This document shows positions 7,656-14,422 of a stretch of DNA of 14,422 bases, in pieces. The stretch spans positions 1-14,422 of the forward strand of contig VBCZ01000090.1 of NCBI GenBank assembly GCA_005889025.1. The letters run 5' to 3'. The translations under genes were made by a program, and so were the position numbers. Origin of the DNA: Betaproteobacteria bacterium. GTDB lineage: Bacteria; Pseudomonadota; Gammaproteobacteria; Burkholderiales; Casimicrobiaceae. Position 1 is the stretch's first letter. Each line of letters starts with the position of its first letter. The notes below the pieces were generated by a model. The model saw nothing but the letters and a program-made list of their open reading frames with translations, made no database searches and was not told the DNA's origin.

Positions 7656-9323
7656 ATGAGTCAGCATTTCCGCCTCGCGCTCGGCATACGCGCGCAACTC
7701 CTGCTCGTGCTCACGGTTTTCCTGGCGATTCCTTGGCTCGGCTACGAATACGTGAGCGAGCTCGAACGCTTCTTGCGCGACGCGCAGGAAAAAACGCTGG
7801 CCGGCACCGCCCAGGCAGTCGCCACGGCGCTTCACGACCGGCCGCGGCTGTTCGATGTGCAGCCTGCCCGGCGCGAGTCGCTTTCGGTCGAGCGCTCGGC
7901 CGACGGTGCAGCGGAGTCCTCGCCTGCGATACCGTCCCGCGCGTCGGCACCGGTGGTCATAGCGACGCCCGGCGCGGAAATCGCGCAAATCATTCAGGGC
8001 CTGTCGCGCACCACCGCGCGCATCTGGGTCATCGACCGGGATCTCAATGTCCTGGCGCGCGCAGGAAGCCTCAAGCGATCCGCACCTGCCGATGCCGATC
8101 CGGCGAACTCGCCGCTCGCGCGCTTCCGGCGCTGGCTCGAGCGCGAGACGCTGCATCCGTTGTATGCGCTGGTGCTGCGTCAGCCGACGGAGGACTTTGG
8201 CGAGGAGCAGGCGGGAGGCGTGATGCTTCCAGCCAGGGAGGTCGACGGCGCGCTGTCGGGCATTCTCACCGTCGAGCGCCGACCGACGCCGGACGGCAAG
8301 GCGGTGATCGTATCGGCCGCGCATCCGATCTGGGTCGGCGATCAGGTCAAGGGCGCGGTGCTGGTCGAGGAGACGACCAACGCCGTGCTCGCCGCGCGCA
8401 ACCGTGCCTTCGAGCGGCTGTTCTCCATCGTCCTCGCCGCGCTGCTGATCGGGTCGGTCGCGCTTACGCTCTACGCCTCGCGATTGTCGGCGCGCATCCG
8501 CAGCCTGCGCGACGAAGCGGAGGCGGCCATCGATGCGCACGGCCGCGTCCGGGGCGTGGTCGCCGGTTCGAAATCAGGCGATGAGATCGGGGACCTGTCG
8601 CGAAGCTTTTCGAGCGTGCTGTCGCGGCTCGCTCAGTACGCGAGCTACCAGGAAAGCATGGCAGGCAGGCTGTCGCACGAATTGCGCACGCCTATCGCGG
8701 TGGTTCGCAGCTCGCTTGACAACCTCAAGCTCTCGTCATTGCCCGACGAGGCCCGCGTGTACATGGAGCGCGCGCAACACGGGCTGGCTCGCCTCTCCGA
8801 CATCCTCATCCGGATGACCGAGGCGACCCGGCTCGAACAAAGCATCGGCGACGACGATCGCCAGCGCTTCGATGTCACCGCGGTCATCGCGGGCTGCGTC
8901 GAAGGCTATCGGCTCGCGTACAAAGGCCGAACGTTCCAGTTCGTGGCCGCGGACGGTCCCATCGATGTCGACGGCGCGCCGGAGCTGATCGCGCAAATGC
9001 TCGACAAGCTCGTCGCCAATGCGGTCGAGTTCGGCACCGCGGACACGCCCGTCGTCGTGCGGATAGCGCAGGATGACACGACGGTGCGGATTTCGGTCGA
9101 GAACGAGGGTCCGCTCCTCCCTGCCGCGATGCATGGGCGGCTATTCGACTCGATGGTTTCGGTGCGTCCGGAGCAACGCGACGGCGAGCCTCATCTCGGG
9201 CTGGGCCTATACATCGTCCGCCTGATCGCCGAAGCGCACGGCGGCGGCGCCATCGCGGAAAACCGCAGCGACGGACGCGGCGTCGTCGTCACGGTGACGC
9301 TGCCGCGTGCCGAGCGCGGCTGA
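7656..9323 (+). CDS. pdsK: Sensor histidine kinase, PdsK-like (dedicated sortase system type)
   Basis: A membrane sensor kinase, presumably partner of the adjacent regulator. From ATG 7656 it has 555 residues. TM1 is at about 9-28 (AQLLLVLTVFLAIPWLGYEY). A periplasmic sensor region of roughly 225 residues includes ARIWVIDRDLNVLARAGSL and VSAAHPIWVGDQVKGAVLV, which resembles a Cache/PAS-like fold. TM2 is at about 254-275. A HAMP linker follows (DEIGDLSRSFSSVLSRL), then HisKA with phospho-acceptor H341 (LSHELRTPIAVVRSSLDNL), N-box N455 (DKLVANAVEF) and G-box LGLGLYIV at 514-521. All kinase motifs are intact. The H-box context resembles what I recall for PdsK. The frame opens further upstream, but that part overlaps the regulator gene in another frame, so the start is set after its stop. 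It is convergent with the peptidase gene, leaving only 26 bases between them. Confidence 0.93.
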   Translation: MSQHFRLALGIRAQLLLVLTVFLAIPWLGYEYVSELERFLRDAQEKTLAGTAQAVATALHDRPRLFDVQPARRESLSVERSADGAAESSPAIPSRASAPVVIATPGAEIAQIIQGLSRTTARIWVIDRDLNVLARAGSLKRSAPADADPANSPLARFRRWLERETLHPLYALVLRQPTEDFGEEQAGGVMLPAREVDGALSGILTVERRPTPDGKAVIVSAAHPIWVGDQVKGAVLVEETTNAVLAARNRAFERLFSIVLAALLIGSVALTLYASRLSARIRSLRDEAEAAIDAHGRVRGVVAGSKSGDEIGDLSRSFSSVLSRLAQYASYQESMAGRLSHELRTPIAVVRSSLDNLKLSSLPDEARVYMERAQHGLARLSDILIRMTEATRLEQSIGDDDRQRFDVTAVIAGCVEGYRLAYKGRTFQFVAADGPIDVDGAPELIAQMLDKLVANAVEFGTADTPVVVRIAQDDTTVRISVENEGPLLPAAMHGRLFDSMVSVRPEQRDGEPHLGLGLYIVRLIAEAHGGGAIAENRSDGRGVVVTVTLPRAERG

Positions 9324-9349
9324 GGCGCCCAGGGCGGCCGGGCAGTACG

Positions 9350-11515
9350 TCAGCGGTTCGCGCTTTGCACCGGACGCATGCCCAGTTGTTCGACAAGAAA
9401 AGCGTAGGCGTCGGCTTCTTCCTCGATGCGGGTCGACAACGCGGTGCCGATGCCGTGTCCGGCCGCGGCCTCGGTGCGAAGCAGGATCGGCCGATCCGAG
9501 CTGGTCGCGGTCTGCAGCCGCGCCGTCATCTTTCGCGACTCATAGGGTGCGACGCGCCCATCGTTGTCTCCGGCGGTAAAAAGGACCGCGGGATAGGCGG
9601 TCGCGTCCTTGGCGTTGACCAGCGGCGAATAGGCGTACAGCGCGCGGAACTGATCGGGATCCTTGACCGAGCCGAACTCGGTGACGTTGAATTCTCCATT
9701 CGGCTGCGTCTCCCAGCGCAGCGCGTCGTAGATGCCGACGTGGCTCACCACCGCGCGCATCAGCGCCGGATGCTGCGTCAACGTGGCGCCCATCAGCAGC
9801 CCGCCGTTGCTGCCGCCCATGATCGCGGCTTTGTCCGGTCGCGTGTAACCGCGGTCGAACAGCATCCGCAGGCTCGCGGCGAAATCGTCGAACACGTTCT
9901 GCTTTTTGGTGAGGTTCCCGGCAAGGTGCCAGGGTTCGCCGAATTCGCCGCCGCCGCGCACATTGGCGACCGCGTATACGCCGCCGTAGTCGAGCCAAAG
10001 TCTAAGCATCGGGGAAAAGTACGGGCTCATGCTGATGCCATAGCCGCCATAGCCGTAGAGCAGGGTAGGGTTGCTTCCGTCGCGCTTCACGCCCCTGGGC
10101 GCGACGATGGTGACCGGCACCCGCGTGCCGTCGCGCGAGACCGCGAAATCTCGTGTCACGATGGCGTCCTGCATGTCGAACGGATAATTGCCGTTCAGCC
10201 GCGTAGGGACGAGCTTGTTGCTGCGCGCGTCGTAGCGAAAGACCTGCCGCGGAGTGACGTAGCTCATCGTACGGATCAGCACGTCGTCCCCATTCAGCCG
10301 CTCCGCGACCAGGACGTCAGACACGCTCCCAGCGGGAAGCTCACCCAGCGCCTTGCCGCCGAGACCGAACATGCGCACCTGCGAGGGTCCGCCGGCGCGG
10401 TAGGTCACGAACAGACGCGACCGCGTCGCCAGCACATCTTCCGTGGCGACATCGGCTTCTTCGACGACGACGCGCGCATTGGCGATGGCGGGCGCCGACA
10501 GCGGAATGGACAGAATGCGCCCCAGCGGCGCGTCCTCTACGCTCATCGCGTAGAGATTGCCGTCCCCGCCGAACACCATGTGCTTGACGCCGTCGCGGAA
10601 GCCGGCGACGTTCACCCAAATGCCGTCGGGTCTGCGCAGAGAGTAACCGATCTCTCCGCCGTCGCCGTTGCGGACCTCGGCGAGCACGTGACGTCCGTCA
10701 GGACTGCCGTGTAATGCGATTTCCGCGATGCGCGGAAGCTCCTTGCCGAAGACGTAGCGGTCGCCCGCTGCCGGAGAGCCGAGATCGTGAAAATAGACCT
10801 GCTGATAGAAATGCATATCTTCCGCGGGGCGCTCGCCGGGCTGGGGATAGCGCGTGTAGAAGAAGCCGCGCCCGTCGGATGCCCATTCGACGCTCCCGCC
10901 GCCCGTCGGATAATTGACGCCCGGAACGACATCGGGCAGCCGCGCGCCTGTCGCGGTGTCGTACACGTACGCCGTTCCTTCCTCGCTGCCGTTAGTCGAC
11001 AGCGAGACGATGACGTAGCGGCCATCGTAGGAAGGTTTGAAAAAATCGATGGCCGTGCGACCCGTGGCGTCGATCACGTTGGGGTCGAGAATTACCCGCA
11101 TGCCGGACAACGCTCCCGAGGGCGGAAGGGCGACGAGCATCGGCTGGTTCTTCGGCGGCTGCATCTTCAAGGCAAACAGCCGCTTGCGATACTGAAAATC
11201 GTAGTGCTGATACGGCGCGGAGCGCAGCAGCGTCGCGACGCGCTCCGCGATCGCACGGCGTTGCGGCAATGCGTCGAGATAGCGCCGCGTGAGCGCGTTT
11301 TGTTCCGCAACCCACCGCTTGACATCGGGACTCGCATCGTCCTCGAGCCAGCGGTAATCGTCGACCACCATGACGCCGTGGTAGGTGTCCGAAACCGGCC
11401 GCTTCGCGGTTTCCGGATAGCGCATTTGTGCGCCAGCGCCTGCCCAGCACGTCAGGGCGGCCAGCGCACACGCGCGCAGAAGAACGGTTTTGAAGGAAGG
11501 GTGTGGATAGCGCAT
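9350..11515 (-). CDS. Secreted prolyl-oligopeptidase-like serine peptidase (family S9A)
   Basis: Cleaves short peptides, typically after proline, and is predicted periplasmic or secreted. A signal peptide covers about residues 1-29 (LLRACALAALTCWAGAGAQ). The N-terminal propeller domain opens with the S9A mark YHGVMVVDDYRWLEDD at about residues 45-60. The beta-propeller runs to about residue 430. The alpha/beta-hydrolase domain has LLYGYGGYGISM, nucleophile S569 (MGGSNGGLLMG), D652 (AGDNDGRVAP) and H687 (AAGHGIG), a complete triad. Length is 721, normal for a prolyl oligopeptidase plus signal. The start ATG 11515 has a G-rich run (GGGG) a few bases upstream. It is a single gene on the leftward strand, flanked by a divergent MFS gene and a convergent kinase gene. 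Exact specificity cannot be read from the sequence. Confidence 0.95.
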   Translation of the reverse strand: MRYPHPSFKTVLLRACALAALTCWAGAGAQMRYPETAKRPVSDTYHGVMVVDDYRWLEDDASPDVKRWVAEQNALTRRYLDALPQRRAIAERVATLLRSAPYQHYDFQYRKRLFALKMQPPKNQPMLVALPPSGALSGMRVILDPNVIDATGRTAIDFFKPSYDGRYVIVSLSTNGSEEGTAYVYDTATGARLPDVVPGVNYPTGGGSVEWASDGRGFFYTRYPQPGERPAEDMHFYQQVYFHDLGSPAAGDRYVFGKELPRIAEIALHGSPDGRHVLAEVRNGDGGEIGYSLRRPDGIWVNVAGFRDGVKHMVFGGDGNLYAMSVEDAPLGRILSIPLSAPAIANARVVVEEADVATEDVLATRSRLFVTYRAGGPSQVRMFGLGGKALGELPAGSVSDVLVAERLNGDDVLIRTMSYVTPRQVFRYDARSNKLVPTRLNGNYPFDMQDAIVTRDFAVSRDGTRVPVTIVAPRGVKRDGSNPTLLYGYGGYGISMSPYFSPMLRLWLDYGGVYAVANVRGGGEFGEPWHLAGNLTKKQNVFDDFAASLRMLFDRGYTRPDKAAIMGGSNGGLLMGATLTQHPALMRAVVSHVGIYDALRWETQPNGEFNVTEFGSVKDPDQFRALYAYSPLVNAKDATAYPAVLFTAGDNDGRVAPYESRKMTARLQTATSSDRPILLRTEAAAGHGIGTALSTRIEEEADAYAFLVEQLGMRPVQSANR

Positions 11516-11818
11516 TGAGGACCCCGACGCCGAAGCGCGAAAGACAGGGACGGGATTTTACGCGTATCCGGCTGGGCTCACGGAGCAAAACGCGTGACTT
11601 TGCCATCGGCGATAATACGCGGCGTCAAATCTCCGGCTTATCTGACATGCCTGTATCTCTAGTGCAGCATCCCGTCCTCGCCGCTCGGTCCTCCTGCAGG
11701 AGATGGTCACCGGTGCTGCTCGTGCCGTTCGCGATGGTTTCCATGGATGAGCCTCCGAAGCTCGACTACCTTTGGCCGGCGCTGTGATGGTGGACGCCGT
11801 TTACTTCCTGTTTCGGGC
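11516..11818. other. Divergent intergenic region between peptidase and MFS genes
   Basis: About 300 bases that must hold the promoters of two divergent genes. A GATAAT at 11611-11616 (TATTAT on the other strand) is a candidate -10 element, but no good -35 partners it on either strand. A 46-codon frame from ATG 11647 to TGA 11787 has no ribosome site. I do not call it a gene. No clear operator or hairpin is visible. Confidence 0.45.
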
Positions 11819-13054
11819 ATGACGACGCCGGCCTTCCTGCGCCTGTACATATGCTTCGCCGCGGGCTATTTGCTTTCGTACGTCTTTCGCAACGCCAACG
11901 CGGTGATCTCGCCCGAGCTCACCGGCGCGCTGGGTATCACTTCGTCGTCGCTGGGCTTACTCACGGGCGCGTATTTCGTCGCGTTCGCATCGATGCAGAT
12001 TCCGGCGGGAATGCTGCTCGACCGCTACGGGCCACGACGCGTCGAGCCTGCGCTTCTGACGATTGCGGGTTTCGGTGCACTTGCATTCGCGGCGAGCGAC
12101 GGCATCGCCGGACTCACGCTTGCACGTGCCTTGATCGGCGCCGGTGTGTCGGTCTGCCTCATGGCGCCCCTCAAGGCGATTGCAACCTGGTACTCGCGCG
12201 AGCGCCATGCATCGCTCGCCGGTTGGATGATGGTCGCGGGTGGCTGCGGCGCGCTGCTTTCGACCGAGCCGCTTGCCGCCGCGCTGTCCTTCATGTCGTG
12301 GCGGAGCATTTTCCTGGGACTCGGGGTCGCGACCTTCGCCGCCGCCGCGGCGATTTTCTTCATGGTTCCCGATACGCCCAGGTCGGCCCATGCGCCTGGG
12401 TGGGAGGGGCAATGGCGCGGCGTGCGCAATGTTTTTCGCAGTCCGCGTTTCTGGTGGGTTTCGCCGCTGGCGGCGGTCGCCATGGGATCCTTCATGGCGA
12501 TCCAGGGACTGTGGTCGGTGCCGTGGCTGATGGAGGTCAACGGCTATTCGCGCGAGATTGCCGCACGGCATCTGCTCGTCATGGGTGTTGCCATTCTCAG
12601 CGGCTATTTGCTGATCGGAGTCTTCTCCACGGCGCTCGCTCGTCGGGGAATCGTCCCGCGCCATTTGTTCGCGGCGGGATTTTTCCTGCATACGCTGATG
12701 CTGGCGCTGATCGTGTCTCGCGTCCCGTCCGTAACTTATGCGCTTTGGGCGCTCTACGGGCTGGGCTCGTCGGTGAACATCCTGGGCTATACCGTCGTCA
12801 CCGAGGGTTTTGCTACGGAGCTTGCCGGCCGCGTCAATACCGCGCTGAACCTGATCATGTTCGTGGCGAGCTTTATCGCGCAATGGGGGATCGGCATCGT
12901 CGTCGATCTCGTACGTCGAGCCATGGCGACCGACATCGCGAATGCGCTGCCGTACGCTTTTGCGTTGGTGCTTGCGGCGGATGTTCTCGCCTGCGGCTGG
13001 TTCGCTTTTGGCTGGCGGCGCCACAGGGCCGTGGCACACCCGGCGTTAGCGTGA
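11819..13054 (+). CDS. Major facilitator superfamily transporter
   Basis: An inner-membrane secondary transporter of unknown substrate. From ATG 11819 (MTTPAFLRLYICFAAGYLLS) it has 411 residues, normal for a 12-helix MFS protein, with about a dozen hydrophobic segments. The loop 2-3 signature is GMLLDRYGPRR at residues 64-74, and NANAVISPELTGALGI in the first periplasmic loop is of a type common in proteobacterial MFS proteins. A central loop (about residues 190-210) is hydrophilic. The frame continues upstream to an ATG at 11747, but that extra stretch (SLRSSTTFGRRCDGG) is not transporter-like, so I shortened it. The ribosome site is weak at both. The stop overlaps the start of the next gene by four bases (GTGA), so both are probably translated together. 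This suggests, but does not show, a shared role. Confidence 0.92.
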   Translation: MTTPAFLRLYICFAAGYLLSYVFRNANAVISPELTGALGITSSSLGLLTGAYFVAFASMQIPAGMLLDRYGPRRVEPALLTIAGFGALAFAASDGIAGLTLARALIGAGVSVCLMAPLKAIATWYSRERHASLAGWMMVAGGCGALLSTEPLAAALSFMSWRSIFLGLGVATFAAAAAIFFMVPDTPRSAHAPGWEGQWRGVRNVFRSPRFWWVSPLAAVAMGSFMAIQGLWSVPWLMEVNGYSREIAARHLLVMGVAILSGYLLIGVFSTALARRGIVPRHLFAAGFFLHTLMLALIVSRVPSVTYALWALYGLGSSVNILGYTVVTEGFATELAGRVNTALNLIMFVASFIAQWGIGIVVDLVRRAMATDIANALPYAFALVLAADVLACGWFAFGWRRHRAVAHPALA

Positions 13055-14422
13055 GCGCCTTGCACGACCTGCTTTCCAGCGCGGCGAGCCATGCCGCCTC
13101 GGGCCGAATCGATGACGCGCTTGTGGCATACCGCGGCGCGCTCGAACTCGCCCCGTCGCCGGAATTGCACCACAATGTCGGCGTGCTGCTGTTCTCGAAA
13201 GGCGAGATGGCCAGCGCGGAACAAAGCTTCGTCGACGCGGCGCGGCTCAAGCCGGAATGGATTGCACCGGCGCTCGCGCTGGGCCATCTCTATTTCCGGG
13301 CAGGGCGTTATGCCGACGCCGAGCGTGCGTTCGAGCATGCGCTGTCGCTCGATCCGAATTCGGTCGAAGCGATGGGCAATCTTGGCCTGACGCTGCAGCG
13401 GCGAGGCCGCTGGCGGCTCGCGCTGCCGCACCTCGAGCGCGCCCGCGCGCTGGCGCCGGCGGATGTGCGGGCGTGGTTTGCATTGCGAATGACGCTGCTC
13501 CTGCTCGGCCGCGTCGAGGACGCGTTGCAGGATTTCCTGCGCTTCGAGCCCGGCGCGCCGCTGTCGGCCGAGCTCGTCACGAGCGGCTTGATATTCTCGC
13601 GCTTCCTGCCGGATCCGGCATATGAAGCCAGGTATCTTCCGCGGGCGCTCGACTGGGCGTATCGCCCCGACCAGGCCGAGCTTGCGGCAGTCACACTTTC
13701 GCGCGCGCAATATTGCGATCTTCCGCGCGACTCGCTGCGGCGTATCTACGAAAAGTACAACGAGCTGCAGCAGGAGAACCGGCACGGCATGCCGGCGCTT
13801 GCCGGCGTGCGGCGGCAAGGCGAGCGGATTCGCGTCGGCTACCTATCCGCGGACTTTCGGGCGTACATCATGGGTCGCATCATGCGCGATGTCCTCGCCG
13901 GCCACGATCGGTCGCGATTCGAATGGCATCTTTATTCGCTGGCGCCGCCGCAGAACGAGGACGCCGTCACGGGCGAATTTCGCAAGCTTGCCGATCGCTT
14001 CGCGTCGCTGGCCGACCTCGACGATCTTGCGGCTGCGCGCGCGATCGCCGACGGCGGCGTCGATGTGCTCGTCGATCTGATGGGGCACTCTTCGTTTGCG
14101 AGGCCCGGAATCATGCTGTGGAAGCCGGCGCCGGTGATCGTCACCCATCTGGGCTATCACGGGTGCGTCGGCCTCGAGCAGGTCGATTTCAAGCTCACCG
14201 ACGCGTACGCCGACCCGCCCGATGCGGCCGCCTACCAGCTCGAAACACCGCTCGCGCTCGACACATGCTTGCTGCCGGTTCGGCGCGTCACACCGGCGGA
14301 CAAACCCATCGCGACGCGCGACGCGCTGGGAATCGCAGAGCGCGCGATCGTGTTCGGCGCATTCGTGAGCATGCTCAAGCTCTCGCCGCGTTGCCTTGCG
14401 CTGTGGCGCGACATCCTCGAGC
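13051..14422 (+). CDS. TPR plus GT41 (SPINDLY/OGT-like) glycosyltransferase, incomplete at the window edge
   Basis: A likely cytoplasmic O-GlcNAc-transferase-like enzyme of family GT41; the natural acceptor is unknown. The GTG at 13051 overlaps the MFS stop, and 457 residues are visible without a stop. About five TPR units fill residues 5-175 (for example LALGHLYFRAGRYADAERAF, MGNLGLTLQRRGRWRLALPH). A helical linker follows, then the catalytic N-half begins RIRVGYLSADFR at residue 259. Downstream are HDRSRFEWHLYSL, DVLVDLMGHSSFARPG (H346), PVIVTHLGYHG and DFKLTDAYADPP, all alignable with SPINDLY proteins. The position that is usually histidine soon after DFR is tyrosine here (Y272), and the usual GYPG is GYHG. 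The C-terminal UDP-binding half lies beyond the window. There is no ATG near the beginning, so an ATG-only search would miss the N-terminus. Confidence 0.88.
   Translation, partial: MSALHDLLSSAASHAASGRIDDALVAYRGALELAPSPELHHNVGVLLFSKGEMASAEQSFVDAARLKPEWIAPALALGHLYFRAGRYADAERAFEHALSLDPNSVEAMGNLGLTLQRRGRWRLALPHLERARALAPADVRAWFALRMTLLLLGRVEDALQDFLRFEPGAPLSAELVTSGLIFSRFLPDPAYEARYLPRALDWAYRPDQAELAAVTLSRAQYCDLPRDSLRRIYEKYNELQQENRHGMPALAGVRRQGERIRVGYLSADFRAYIMGRIMRDVLAGHDRSRFEWHLYSLAPPQNEDAVTGEFRKLADRFASLADLDDLAAARAIADGGVDVLVDLMGHSSFARPGIMLWKPAPVIVTHLGYHGCVGLEQVDFKLTDAYADPPDAAAYQLETPLALDTCLLPVRRVTPADKPIATRDALGIAERAIVFGAFVSMLKLSPRCLALWRDILE

Noticed and set aside
11647..11787. 46-codon frame starting MPVSLVQHPVL before the MFS gene
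   Set aside because: The first residues faintly recall uracil phosphoribosyltransferase N-termini, but the resemblance ends at once. There is no ribosome site and the remainder is low-information.
11957..13039. Minus-strand frame of 360 codons opposite the MFS gene
   Set aside because: It is extremely rich in Arg, Gln and His with no hydrophobic core and is antisense to a clear transporter.
12787..13818. Minus-strand frame of 343 codons spanning the MFS-GT41 junction
   Set aside because: Antisense to two recognisable genes, with composition typical of shadow frames.

Overview
The window is a high-GC bacterial chromosomal segment. Codon third positions are strongly G/C and intergenic gaps are short. 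The protein types (asparaginyl-tRNA synthetase, an OppA-like periplasmic binding protein, a PdsR/PdsK-type two-component pair, a SPINDLY-like GT41 enzyme) suggest a Gram-negative proteobacterium. My best guess is a betaproteobacterium (Burkholderiales/Nitrosomonadales-like), but this rests on family resemblance, not on a marker gene. I see no tRNA, rRNA, CRISPR array, insertion sequence or phage gene.

Layout, left to right. (1) 30-5645, leftward strand: asnS; a gap of about 350 bases; a secreted TPR protein with a glycine-rich tail; and an operon of a class I aminotransferase followed by a peptide-type ABC substrate-binding protein, joined by an ATGA overlap. The aminotransferase is broken by a frame change near 5371-5390, where a conserved segment also appears to be missing. 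(2) 5701-6366, rightward: a small ArsC/YffB-type thioredoxin-fold protein, then a short two-helix membrane reading frame with no recognisable start codon. (3) 6534-6761, leftward: a putative one-helix membrane protein, divergent from (4) 6932-9323, a response regulator and histidine kinase resembling the 'proteobacterial dedicated sortase system' pair. No sortase or sortase substrate lies in the window. (5) 9350-11515, leftward, convergent with the kinase: a secreted prolyl-oligopeptidase-like serine peptidase with an intact Ser-Asp-His triad. (6) 11819-14422, rightward: an MFS transporter overlapping by GTGA a TPR plus GT41-like glycosyltransferase that starts at GTG and runs off the right edge.

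The genes form small independent modules, not one pathway. The most notable points are the frameshifted aminotransferase, the sortase-type regulator pair without a sortase, and the divergent GT41-like enzyme, which has tyrosine where I expect the conserved histidine and is coupled to an MFS transporter. I found no clear evidence of a wholly new system.
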